DNA from: Legionella sp.
GTDB lineage: Bacteria > Pseudomonadota > Gammaproteobacteria > Legionellales > Legionellaceae
Length of the DNA: 32,569 nucleotides
Direction: 5' to 3'
NCBI GenBank assembly: GCA_017306715.1
Contig: JAFKHV010000038.1
Location: forward strand, 1-32,569
The notes under the pieces are model-generated. The model ran no database searches. It was not told where the DNA came from and saw nothing but the letters and a program-made list of their open reading frames with translations. The position numbers and the translations under genes are program-made. The first letter of the stretch is position 1; each line of letters opens with the position of its first letter. Below, one piece after another: positions 25,984 to 32,569 of this stretch.

Positions 25984-26859
25984 ATGAGTGTATTAGTTAA
26001 TAAAGAAACGAAAGTATTGTGTCAGGGCTTCACTGGAAAGCAAGGTACTTATCATTCAGAGCAGGCTATTGAATACGGAACACGTATGGTAGGGGGTGTT
26101 ACACCGGGTAAAGGTGGACAGAAACACCTGGGACTGCCTGTTTTTAACACGATGCGGGAAGCGGTCGAAGAAACCCAAGCCGATGCAAGTGTCATTTATG
26201 TCCCTGCACCATTTTGTAAAGATTCGATCGTTGAAGCTGCTGATGCAGGGATTAAGCTCATCGTATGTATTACTGAAGGTGTTCCTGTGTTGGATATGCT
26301 TGATGTCAAAGTTTATCTGGAAAAAAATACTCAAGCTCGATTAATTGGACCCAACTGTCCAGGTATTATTACTCCTGGCCAATGTAAAATTGGTATTATG
26401 CCAGGCTCAATTCATTTACCCGGTAAAGTTGGAATTGTTTCTCGTTCAGGGACATTAACCTATGAGGCGGTAAAGCAAACCACAGATAAAGGTTTTGGGC
26501 AAAGTACTTGTATCGGAATTGGTGGTGATCCGATCCCAGGCACCAGTTTTATCGATGCCTTAGCACTTTTTGAACAAGATCCACAAACTGAAGCCATCAT
26601 TATGGTTGGGGAAATTGGTGGTTCAGCTGAAGAAGAAGCTGCAGAATACATTCAATCCCATGTATCTAAACCTGTCGTTTCCTACATTGCGGGCGTCACG
26701 GCCCCTGCGGGCAAGAGAATGGGGCATGCTGGAGCAATCATTTCTGGTGGTAAAGGCACAGCAGCAGAAAAGTATGCGGCTTTAGAAGCTGCAGGTGTAA
26801 GAACGGTACGGTCACCTGCTGATCTAGGCGATGCAATAGCTGAAGTAACTGGCTGGTAA
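25984..26859 (+). CDS. sucD: Succinyl-CoA synthetase alpha subunit
   Basis: 291 residues (E. coli 289). Binds CoA and carries the phosphorylated histidine. [24 protein letters not shown] is the CoA-binding start; [31 protein letters not shown] and [16 protein letters not shown] follow; the active-site histidine is in [17 protein letters not shown] lies shortly before the ATG at 25984; an in-frame start at 25972 overlaps that site. Last gene of the TCA block, followed by a strong hairpin. Confidence 0.98.
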   Translation: MSVLVNKETKVLCQGFTGKQGTYHSEQAIEYGTRMVGGVTPGKGGQKHLGLPVFNTMREAVEETQADASVIYVPAPFCKDSIVEAADAGIKLIVCITEGVPVLDMLDVKVYLEKNTQARLIGPNCPGIITPGQCKIGIMPGSIHLPGKVGIVSRSGTLTYEAVKQTTDKGFGQSTCIGIGGDPIPGTSFIDALALFEQDPQTEAIIMVGEIGGSAEEEAAEYIQSHVSKPVVSYIAGVTAPAGKRMGHAGAIISGGKGTAAEKYAALEAAGVRTVRSPADLGDAIAEVTGW

Positions 26860-26865
26860 TTATGA

Positions 26866-26896
26866 AATCCTTTTTCTGAAACTCAGAAAAAGGATT
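26866..26896 (+). terminator. Long perfect hairpin after sucD
   Basis: Arms AATCCTTTTTCTGA and TCAGAAAAAGGATT pair over 14 bases around a three-base loop, six bases after the sucD stop. It is followed by CCCCC and not T, so it is not a textbook rho-independent terminator in the plus direction. It may act as a 3' end block. The remaining 240 bases to pdxH show no gene. Confidence 0.55.
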
Positions 26897-27138
26897 CCCC
26901 CTAAGCTCAATTCCTCGAAATATTCTGCTCGCCACTCTATAACCATCTTGCAGGTCATAAACTTTATGAGTAAAGTAGACAGTTTGCCGAAATAGTGACA
27001 GCTAATGCTAAGCCCCTTGAATTTATATCTCGAGGGTGAAACTTCCTTAGAGTTCCTTTTTCGCCAGGTTCCATTGTGTACGGCTTCTTCCTACGATAAT
27101 AATTTATTGTTGGTGTTGCTTCATTATAGGGGTTTATG

Positions 27139-27789
27139 ATGGCTCATTTTCGAAGTATTGCAGACATTAGACGTGAATATGGTGAATTAGCGCTTGATGA
27201 TGCCACCATTCCAGCAGAGCCCTTGCAGCTTTTTAATCAATGGTTGGAGGAGGTTTTAAAAAACGAACATTCTGACCCCACTGCGGTTGTTTTGTCTACC
27301 GTTGATGAAAATGGTTTTCCCGACTCACGAGTAGTGCTTCTTAAAGGCATCAATGAAGGTAATTTTATTTTCTATACTAATTATCAGAGTAAAAAAGCAC
27401 AACAACTACACAATAAACCCTATGCTGCGCTGAACTTTTATTGGCCCGATATGGCACGCCAGGTACGAATACGTGGGCGCGTGGAGCAGGTCGAGGCAAA
27501 AATAGCCGATGCTTATTTCGCATCGCGTCCTCGTCTTAGTCAAATAAGCGCGATTGCATCACCCCAAAGCAAAACCATACCCAACCGTGACTTTTTAGAG
27601 GCAGCAACGCAACGTATCTTGCAGGAGCATCAAGAACAAGAGATTATGCGCCCTGATTTTTGGGGTGGATTTAAAGTCTGTCCTGTGGAAATTGAATTTT
27701 GGCAGGGGCGTGATAATCGACTCCATGATCGAATTCAATATCAATTCAACAATCAACAGCAATGGGAATTTTGCCGTTTAGCGCCCTAG
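27139..27789 (+). CDS. pdxH: Pyridoxamine 5'-phosphate oxidase
   Basis: 216 residues (E. coli 218). FMN enzyme that oxidises pyridoxine or pyridoxamine phosphate to pyridoxal phosphate. Visible family segments: DSRVVLLKG, FYTNYQSKKAQQL, NFYWPDMARQVRIRGRVE (FMN site), SRPRLSQISAIASPQS, and WGGFKVCPVEIEFWQGRDNRLHDRI with the terminal RLAP. Two ATGs lie in a row; the second (27139) is six bases from AGGGG and is preferred over 27136. Stands alone, with about 280 bases before it. Confidence 0.97.
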   Translation: MAHFRSIADIRREYGELALDDATIPAEPLQLFNQWLEEVLKNEHSDPTAVVLSTVDENGFPDSRVVLLKGINEGNFIFYTNYQSKKAQQLHNKPYAALNFYWPDMARQVRIRGRVEQVEAKIADAYFASRPRLSQISAIASPQSKTIPNRDFLEAATQRILQEHQEQEIMRPDFWGGFKVCPVEIEFWQGRDNRLHDRIQYQFNNQQQWEFCRLAP

Positions 27790-27798
27790 AGGCTCGGC

Positions 27799-27823
27799 AA
27801 TTATTGTCTTAAAGGCAATAATT
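27799..27823 (+). terminator. AT-rich hairpin after pdxH
   Basis: AATTATTG and CAATAATT pair over eight bases around a nine-base loop, starting ten bases after the pdxH stop. No T-run. Weak terminator at best. Confidence 0.3.
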
Positions 27824-28181
27824 ACGCATTGGTTTAGCGGCAGCTCCTTGATACTCGCACAAGTCTATGAGGCTATACGAGGCGTACAAAAATAAATTCT
27901 CTTTTTTCATCTTAAAAAAAATGAGCTGTAGCCCACAAAAAAATTAATTTTTCAAAAGAAACAACAAATTATATTTCTTTCCTTAAAATTGGCATGCAAT
28001 TTGCTTTATATCTTATGGATAGTAAAAATTAAGCACCAAAAAAAATTGTCAAGAATAAGTAAAGGTTTTAGCGGTAGCTCTAGTTAAGATTTTAAAGGCG
28101 TACAATTTCTTTAAGTGTGAAATTAAACAGAAAACTCATTTAAAGAACAGATTTATGATTTCACAGCTTTGGAGTTGTAAG
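27824..28181. other. Gene-free, very AT-rich stretch upstream of the LetE-like gene
   Basis: No convincing coding frame on either strand and no tRNA-like fold. Two loosely repeated blocks can be seen: GGTTTAGCGGCAGCTCC (27831) with GGCGTACAAAAA (27881), and GGTTTTAGCGGTAGCTCT (28064) with GGCGTACAATTT (28097). Between them is a poly-A/T-rich stretch (27905-28060). Size and content would allow long-range regulation (e.g. binding by a nucleoid protein such as Fis or IHF) or a small RNA, but nothing here proves either. Confidence 0.4.
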
Positions 28182-28209
28182 TTGACATTTTATAAATATA
28201 TTTTAGATA
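28182..28209 (+). promoter_or_regulatory. Possible promoter of the LetE-like gene
   Basis: Perfect -35 TTGACA at 28182-28187; weak -10 TAGATA at 28204-28209 after 16 bases. It would give a very short leader before the ATG at 28229. Alternative -10 boxes lie in the same TA-rich run. Confidence 0.35.
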
Positions 28210-28215
28210 CATAAT

Positions 28216-28220
28216 GAGGG
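28216..28220 (+). promoter_or_regulatory. Ribosome binding site that sets the letE start
   Basis: GAGGG, eight bases before the ATG at 28229. It overlaps the upstream in-frame ATG at 28214, which therefore cannot use it. Confidence 0.65.
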
Positions 28221-28228
28221 TTAAAACC

Positions 28229-28606
28229 ATGAACGACATAAACGCCATTCTACCAGATATTAGACTTCGCTTTAATATAGAACATCCAAGCTACGAAGAA
28301 AGTTATACCATGGGTTATGAAAGTGCGTTGGCACAAGCCGCTGAAGAAGATAACCCCTTCGCTTTTGGGACTCCAGAAGCAGAGCAGTGGTTAGAGGGGT
28401 GGTGGGACGCATTATCCGGAGATGAACCTTTATTTGACTTAAAACTTCAACAAGAAACTCATGAAGTCGAACTAATTGAAGAGATGGCAGCTAACGATCA
28501 ACAGTTTTTTAAAAAACACGGTTTTTTATCGCTCGTAATTGAAATTAGTGGCGCAATCGCTGCTTCTGCTCTGGTGGGATATCAACTATTCGAGCTCGTT
28601 GCTTAA
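28229..28606 (+). CDS. letE: LetE-like transmission trait enhancer with RMF-like segment
   Basis: 125 residues. Residues about 25-65 (YTMGYESALAQAAEEDNPF, then WLEGWWDAL) line up with ribosome modulation factor of E. coli (GYQAGIAG...CPY...WLGGWREAM), sharing GY, the P-aromatic pair and W-L-x-G-W at nearly equal spacing. The rest is acidic, ending in a hydrophobic stretch FLSLVIEISGAIAASALVGYQLF that could be a membrane tail. Position (after pdxH, a few genes before fis) matches what I recall for Legionella letE, a small regulator linked to the LetA/LetS transmission switch; the name rests on that memory and synteny. The ATG at 28229 has GAGGG upstream and is preferred to 28214. Confidence 0.65.
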   Translation: MNDINAILPDIRLRFNIEHPSYEESYTMGYESALAQAAEEDNPFAFGTPEAEQWLEGWWDALSGDEPLFDLKLQQETHEVELIEEMAANDQQFFKKHGFLSLVIEISGAIAASALVGYQLFELVA

Positions 28607-28634
28607 AAAGTTGTTTCTTGGTGTTCATGGGAAG

Positions 28635-28655
28635 AGACTGCAATAATTGCAGTCT
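28635..28655. terminator. Bidirectional terminator-like palindrome
   Basis: AGACTGCAAT and ATTGCAGTCT are perfectly complementary around one base, exactly between the converging LetE-like and SseB-like genes (28 bases after one stop, 7 before the other). Neither side has a good T-run. Confidence 0.5.
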
Positions 28656-28662
28656 ACTTCGC

Positions 28663-29052
28663 TTAGTCTTTGAAAAATTTTAAAATCATGGAGCGCATCC
28701 GCGCAATCTCAGCAGGGTTAAATTCTTTATAAACCGTACTCCCAGGATTTAAACAGACGGTAATTCCATCGCCTATGCCTTTTAATAAATCAACACCCGA
28801 TAGTTTTAAGATATTTATTTTTTCAGCAATATCTTGAGCCCATACATCCAGATAGGTAGATTCGGTAAATACAGGTAGAAATACCTGGTTATTTTCTGTC
28901 AGGAAAAGAACCTGAGGTTCGTCATCGGTTGGGGCACGTTCAATAGGGATAATGAAATTTGCCTTGATAAATTCTAGATAAGCTTTATTGGCAGTTTGGC
29001 TAGAACCCGAGGCTTCTAATGCTGCCTGGACAGCTTGTTCTAATGCATTCAT
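28663..29052 (-). CDS. SseB-family N-terminal domain protein
   Basis: 129 residues, one domain. FIIPIERAPTDDEPQVLFLTENNQVFLPVFTE, a typical strand pattern, and near the end GITVCLNPGSTVYKEFNPAEIARM resemble the SseB/EspA-chaperone-like N-terminal domain (PF07179), where the NPxS and K-x-F-x-P-x-EI signature is usual. These domains occur in many bacteria with no secretion system nearby and have no settled biochemical role. No signal peptide or membrane helix. Converges on the LetE-like gene. GGTGA lies upstream of the ATG. Confidence 0.7.
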   Translation of the reverse strand: MNALEQAVQAALEASGSSQTANKAYLEFIKANFIIPIERAPTDDEPQVLFLTENNQVFLPVFTESTYLDVWAQDIAEKINILKLSGVDLLKGIGDGITVCLNPGSTVYKEFNPAEIARMRSMILKFFKD

Positions 29053-29124
29053 TGGATCATCACCGGAAATAAACCAACATTATAGCCTAGCTAGAAACCA
29101 ATTTAAATCAAATCAAACTATGTG

Positions 29125-29152
29125 TTGAAATAAATGACAACAGCAGTATAAT
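29125..29152 (+). promoter_or_regulatory. Probable promoter of the MFS transporter gene
   Basis: TTGAAA at 29125-29130 and a perfect TATAAT at 29147-29152, 16 bases apart. It would give a leader of about 120 bases before the ATG at 29280, long enough for regulation, though I see no clear structure in it. Confidence 0.6.
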
Positions 29153-29279
29153 GATTAGTTTGCATCTGTAGAATAATTATTCACTTATTTAATAAATACA
29201 GCAAATGGAGTTTTGTTGGTAGCGCTTTTGATTTAAATCTACTCGCAAAACAAACTTGGAACGAGCAAATAGAGAACAT

Positions 29280-30563
29280 ATGAATAAATTAAACGAATCC
29301 TATCCCATGAAGAATAATTTAAGTTTTGCCTGGTTAGTATGGGGTTTGGCCGCGGCTTTTTATTTCTCGGACTATATGGCGCGCGTAGCCCCAGGGGTAA
29401 TGCATCGTTACCTACAAATTGATTTTGGTATCAATGAAGCTGGATTTGGTATCTTGACTGCTTCCTTTTATATCCCCTACATCCTGATGCAAATTCCTGT
29501 CGGTTTGACAGTTGATCGGATGAGTATTCGCGGTCTGCTGACCGTTATGTCTCTGGTAACAGCATTTGGTTGTTGCGTATTTGGTTTGGCAGGTGGTTTA
29601 TTCATGGCGTCTATTGGACGCATGTTGATTGGATTTAGTGCTGCTTTTGCCTTTGTTTGTTCATTAAGATTGGCAACCTCCTGGTTCCCGCCGACAATGT
29701 TGGGACTTTTGGCCGGATTAACACAATCTCTAGGGATGCTTGGCGCTGCTGCAGGTGAAGCACCCGTATCCTTTTTGGTAAGTAATGCCGGTTGGCGTCA
29801 TAGCATGCTGATCATCGCTTTTTTATTCATTGCTCTGGCGGGATTGTTATACAATTTCATTCAGGATACACCTAAAGGGCAACATCAAGCGCGCAATCGC
29901 GCTCAGAATATGAGTATTCTCCTGAGCTTAAAAATCATTCTTTCTTGTCCGCAAACCTGGATTAATGCATTTTATGCAGGTTTTTTATTTGGCCCTACTG
30001 CGGTCATTGGCGAAGCAATTGGACCGGCTTATTTACAATTTGGTCGTGGACTTGGGGCCCATGCCGCAGCATTTGCAACGGGATTAATTTTCATTGGGTG
30101 GGGAATAAGTGGCCCCCTATCTGGTTGGCTTTCCGATCGTTTAGGGCGTCGCAAACCCTTGATGATCATCTCAGCATTTTGTGGAGTTATTTTAACTACA
30201 ATTTTTGTCTACAGCCCGAACATTACCACCAATTGGGCCTACTTTATCTTTTTTGTTTTTGGATTAACCAATACCGGTGTAGCTATCTCTTATGCTGTCT
30301 CAACCGAACTGCACAAGCGTAATGTTGTTGGTACCTCGATTGCATTTACTAATATGATTTCAATTTTTGTTGGTGCGTCATTACAGCCTTTGGTTGGGCG
30401 TTTAGTGGATATGGTATCGGGCAATCGAGGCTTTAATGTCGAAACTTTATTACTTTCTGATTTTCAAGCCGGTCTAAAGTTACTTCCTTTTTGCTCGTTA
30501 ATCGCCTTGGTTTTAGCATTTTTAGTAAAAGAAACTTATTGTAAGCCAGTGCAGCCAGAGTAG
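29280..30563 (+). CDS. Major facilitator superfamily transporter
   Basis: 427 residues with twelve predicted membrane helices. MFS motif A appears as GLTVDRMSIRG in loop 2-3 (about residues 76-86) and again as GWLSDRLGRRKP in loop 8-9, separated by a polar central loop (DTPKGQHQARNRAQ). SDYMARVAPGVMHRYLQ near the start is typical of a group of Legionella MFS proteins that I associate with organic anion or amino-acid uptake, including the phagosomal (Pht) transporters, but the substrate is unclear. Start: ATG at 29280 preceded by GAGAAC; a TTG frame to 29256 and an ATG at 29307 also exist. A terminator-like hairpin follows. Confidence 0.88.
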   Translation: MNKLNESYPMKNNLSFAWLVWGLAAAFYFSDYMARVAPGVMHRYLQIDFGINEAGFGILTASFYIPYILMQIPVGLTVDRMSIRGLLTVMSLVTAFGCCVFGLAGGLFMASIGRMLIGFSAAFAFVCSLRLATSWFPPTMLGLLAGLTQSLGMLGAAAGEAPVSFLVSNAGWRHSMLIIAFLFIALAGLLYNFIQDTPKGQHQARNRAQNMSILLSLKIILSCPQTWINAFYAGFLFGPTAVIGEAIGPAYLQFGRGLGAHAAAFATGLIFIGWGISGPLSGWLSDRLGRRKPLMIISAFCGVILTTIFVYSPNITTNWAYFIFFVFGLTNTGVAISYAVSTELHKRNVVGTSIAFTNMISIFVGASLQPLVGRLVDMVSGNRGFNVETLLLSDFQAGLKLLPFCSLIALVLAFLVKETYCKPVQPE

Positions 30564-30610
30564 TATCTCAAGTAAGTACGGTGCCATAAGTGCAGTATAT
30601 ATAACTTCTT

Positions 30611-30641
30611 GATAGTGCAGGCAGAATTGGTATGCACTATC
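30611..30641 (+). terminator. Terminator of the MFS transporter gene
   Basis: GATAGTGCA and TGCACTATC pair over nine bases around a 13-base loop, followed by ACCTTTTCTTTT. Good arrangement, long loop. Confidence 0.6.
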
Positions 30642-30684
30642 ACCTTTTCTTTTCCATAACCTTATCCCTTCCTGTTTTGTTTGC

Positions 30685-30693
30685 TGTTATACT
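30685..30693 (+). promoter_or_regulatory. Extended -10 promoter candidate for the YdgA-like gene
   Basis: TGTTATACT gives an extended -10 (TG-n-TATACT), about 38 bases before the ATG. No good -35 lies 17 bases upstream. Confidence 0.4.
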
Positions 30694-30730
30694 CTATTGG
30701 GCAATTTTTTAATGACTATTGGAGAACATA

Positions 30731-32176
30731 ATGAAAAAATTGGCAGGATTAATTATTATCCTTGCTGCTTTAGTTCTGGGCGGATACTATGTAACCGGAT
30801 ACCTTACGGAAAAAAATATCAGAAAGAACGTAGAAGCGATTGATAAAACGAATGCTTCAAAAGTAGCAATAAAAGAATATAAAAGAGGATGGTTTACTTC
30901 AGACGCAGTCTTTGACACGCAAATGCATTTCCCTGAGCAAACCATTTCGAGTGCTGATGGCCAAGTTAAGAAAATTCCTGCGCAAGATTATAATCTTGAA
31001 TTACCTATCCGTATTTATCATGGTCCAGTAATTTTAAGCCATGGTAAGGTACATTTTGGTTTGGGCTATGCCGAGTCAGTGATTCCCTTTCCAAAACAGT
31101 ATGATGCTGATTTCAATACAGTATTTACTGAGCAATCTCAAAAACCTCAGCTTGATTTAAGTTTATTTGTTAACTTTTTAAATCAGAGTACTTTTAATGC
31201 CGAGGTACCTGCGTTTAATTTATTTGGTAAAGCAGACAATTTACGTATCAATTGGTTAGGCCTTGATGTTAAAAATACCATGACTCCTGAGATGGATAAA
31301 CTTAATGGGGGCATGTACCTCAAAGGTGTGCAGGTATCAAAGCAAGACATGAATGCTGATTTGGATAAACTTACTGTAGATTACGATCTGAAGTTGTTAC
31401 CATCAGGATTATACATTGGCCGGGGTGATTTTCTTCTTCCAGCACTCAAAGTCGAAGCCCAAGGTAAAAAATTAATCGAGTTAAGTAATCTTGATTTCAA
31501 GTCAGGAAGTGATATCCATGACAATTTATTGAATACTCATCTTGATTTAACGCTGCAAAGTTTATTTGCACAGGATAGAAGCTATGGTCCTGGAGAGTTA
31601 AAATTAGCGATTCGCAATCTTGATGCAGACATACTTGCTCGCATCAATAAGCAAACAGCAGGAATGCAAAATGCGACGGATTTACAACGTCAACAAGCAT
31701 TAATTGCAGTACTTCCAGAAATTCCTAAAGTCTTTGCTAAAGGGGCTGAATTAGAGATCTCCAAATTCGACCTCAAACTTCCTCAAGGTGTTATGGAAGG
31801 AAATTTATTCATACAATTACCGGTTGAAGATTCAGCGAATCCGCTCATGATGATGCAGAAAATTCACGGTAAAGGTCACTTAAAGGTTCCTGCTGCAGCG
31901 GTACGCGAAGTATTCCAGAAATCGGTAATGCAACAAATGGCAAAGCAACCAGAATACCAACAAGCTTTGACACAAGAACTGACTCCTCCTGGAGCTACTC
32001 CTGCACCGGGCGCGGAACAACTGGCAGCGATGCAGGCAGATAAACAATTAAATTTACTGCAACAAAATGGTTTAGTTGTTGCGCAGGGCTCTGACTTTGT
32101 GCTGGATATGACGCTGGAGCAAGGCAAATTAATGGTGAATGGTAAACCTTTTGATGCATCAATGCTAAAGTTCTAA
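30731..32176 (+). CDS. YdgA-family (DUF945) protein
   Basis: 481 residues; E. coli YdgA has about 500. MKKLAGLIIILAALVLGGYYVTGYLTEKNIRKNV forms one N-terminal membrane anchor, after which the protein is periplasmic. The early YKRGWFTSDAVFD segment (a W-F/W-S pattern) and the repeated beta-strand-rich body are typical of DUF945, whose function is poorly known (cell-envelope roles have been suggested). The C-terminal part has a Pro/Ala-rich linker (LTPPGATPAPGAEQLAAM) before LNLLQQNGLVVAQGSDFVLDMTLEQGKLMVNGKPF. GGAG lies upstream of the ATG at 30731; an upstream in-frame start at 30719 overlaps it. Confidence 0.85.
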   Translation: MKKLAGLIIILAALVLGGYYVTGYLTEKNIRKNVEAIDKTNASKVAIKEYKRGWFTSDAVFDTQMHFPEQTISSADGQVKKIPAQDYNLELPIRIYHGPVILSHGKVHFGLGYAESVIPFPKQYDADFNTVFTEQSQKPQLDLSLFVNFLNQSTFNAEVPAFNLFGKADNLRINWLGLDVKNTMTPEMDKLNGGMYLKGVQVSKQDMNADLDKLTVDYDLKLLPSGLYIGRGDFLLPALKVEAQGKKLIELSNLDFKSGSDIHDNLLNTHLDLTLQSLFAQDRSYGPGELKLAIRNLDADILARINKQTAGMQNATDLQRQQALIAVLPEIPKVFAKGAELEISKFDLKLPQGVMEGNLFIQLPVEDSANPLMMMQKIHGKGHLKVPAAAVREVFQKSVMQQMAKQPEYQQALTQELTPPGATPAPGAEQLAAMQADKQLNLLQQNGLVVAQGSDFVLDMTLEQGKLMVNGKPFDASMLKF

Positions 32177-32185
32177 TCTTCAATA

Positions 32186-32218
32186 GGATGTTCTGGAAGA
32201 ATTATTTTCAGAACATCC
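32186..32218 (+). terminator. Hairpin after the YdgA-like gene
   Basis: GGATGTTCTG and CAGAACATCC pair over ten bases around a 13-base loop, nine bases after the stop. It is followed by ATAATC and not a T-run; the loop itself holds TTATTTT. Confidence 0.5.
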
Positions 32219-32277
32219 ATAATCAATTCCAAGAAATTTGTTTAATTTTTATAGGGTTTTTCTAATTCGACCCTTGT

Positions 32278-32305
32278 CTGACAATGCGTCATTCGGTAAT
32301 ATACT
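32278..32305 (+). promoter_or_regulatory. Promoter of fis
   Basis: CTGACA at 32278-32283 and TATACT at 32300-32305, each 5 of 6 to consensus, 16 bases apart. Transcription would begin near 32312, with a very short leader ahead of the strong AAGGAGG (32314-32320). The leader would have little room before the ribosome site, so an additional upstream start is possible. Confidence 0.55.
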
Positions 32306-32331
32306 GTTTTTAAAAGGAGGAGCTAATAATA

Positions 32332-32569
32332 ATGACAACAATCAGTAATGAAGCTGTGGATACCACTACTTCACTAGCCGAGAGCGTAACTCATTCAGTG
32401 CAAAAATACTTTTCAGAGCTTAAGGGAACTGATCCTGTTGACTTATACCAGTTCGTGCTAGAAGAAGTAGAGACACCTCTATTTCGCGCAGTAATGGAGC
32501 ACTGCAAATATAATCAGTCACGTGCCGCAATCATGCTGGGAATTAGTCGTGGAACATTAAGAACTAAGT
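32332..32569 (+). CDS. fis: DNA-binding protein Fis (3' end cut by window)
   Basis: 79 codons are visible; comparison with E. coli Fis (98 residues, ending GTLRKKLKKYGMN) suggests about nine residues are missing beyond the window. SLAESVTHSVQKYFSELKGTDPVDLYQFVLEEVETPLFRAVM is the dimer core, and YNQSRAAIMLGISRGTLRTK the C-terminal helix-turn-helix, nearly identical to the E. coli form. Fis is a nucleoid protein that bends DNA and controls growth-phase genes. The ATG has AAGGAGG 11 bases upstream. Legionella carries several fis paralogs; which one this is would need a full comparison. Confidence 0.93.
   Translation, partial: MTTISNEAVDTTTSLAESVTHSVQKYFSELKGTDPVDLYQFVLEEVETPLFRAVMEHCKYNQSRAAIMLGISRGTLRTK

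Noticed and set aside
26866..26896. Textbook rho-independent terminator after sucD
   Set aside because: The stem is perfect but is followed by a C-run, so it is listed as a hairpin with moderate confidence only.
1..32569. CRISPR array, prophage, integrative element or tRNA-linked island
   Set aside because: No regularly spaced repeats, integrase, transposase, phage structural gene or tRNA-like sequence was seen; most genes are housekeeping.

Overview
The window looks like chromosome of a Legionella species or a close relative. The evidence is gene content and order: an sdhCDAB-sucABCD cluster, pdxH, a LetE-like gene and, at the right end, a fis gene. This neighbourhood matches what I remember of Legionella pneumophila; no database search was possible. 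Base composition is moderately AT-rich throughout. I see no tRNA, rRNA, CRISPR array, integrase or transposase.

Layout. (1) 1-2790, minus strand: a tripartite drug-efflux operon (outer-membrane lipoprotein, HlyD/EmrA adaptor, start of an EmrB-like MFS pump), with overlapping genes. (2) 2924-4653: two divergent alpha/beta hydrolases, one with a Ser nucleophile and one a dienelactone-hydrolase type with Cys. (3) 4844-8815: a single 1323-residue enzyme built like epsilon-poly-L-lysine synthetase (adenylation domain, carrier domain, then six membrane segments around three left-handed beta-helix domains). It starts at TTG, and its specificity code resembles lysine/ornithine-type codes. This is the most interesting gene here. 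(4) 8869-9022: a short palindromic repeat element. (5) 9068-10682, minus: panC and panB, separated by a hairpin. (6) 10900-11745, minus: bacterial Ku. (7) 11861-13635: an alpha/beta hydrolase coupled to zapE. (8) 13644-16387: feoABC behind a probable Fur box. (9) 16507-17139: an unrecognised conserved-looking gene. (10) 17271-26896: TCA-cycle block sdhCDAB-sucABCD, with a hairpin in most of the gaps between genes from sdhB onward. (11) 27139-29052: pdxH, a LetE-like gene that contains a ribosome-modulation-factor-like segment, and an SseB-like gene. (12) 29147-32569: an MFS transporter, a YdgA/DUF945 protein and fis, which is cut by the window end.

How the genes work together. The sdh-suc genes encode succinate dehydrogenase (complex II), the E1 and E2 parts of 2-oxoglutarate dehydrogenase and succinyl-CoA synthetase, so 2-oxoglutarate to fumarate is nearly complete here; the E3 subunit (lpdA) must lie elsewhere. 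panB and panC supply pantothenate for CoA, and pdxH supplies pyridoxal phosphate. feoABC imports ferrous iron, used by SdhB and many other proteins. Fis and the LetE-like protein point to growth-phase control. Several start codons were moved from the longest reading frame to a downstream or alternative start because a clear ribosome binding site sits there (3787, 9832, 10682, 28229 and others).
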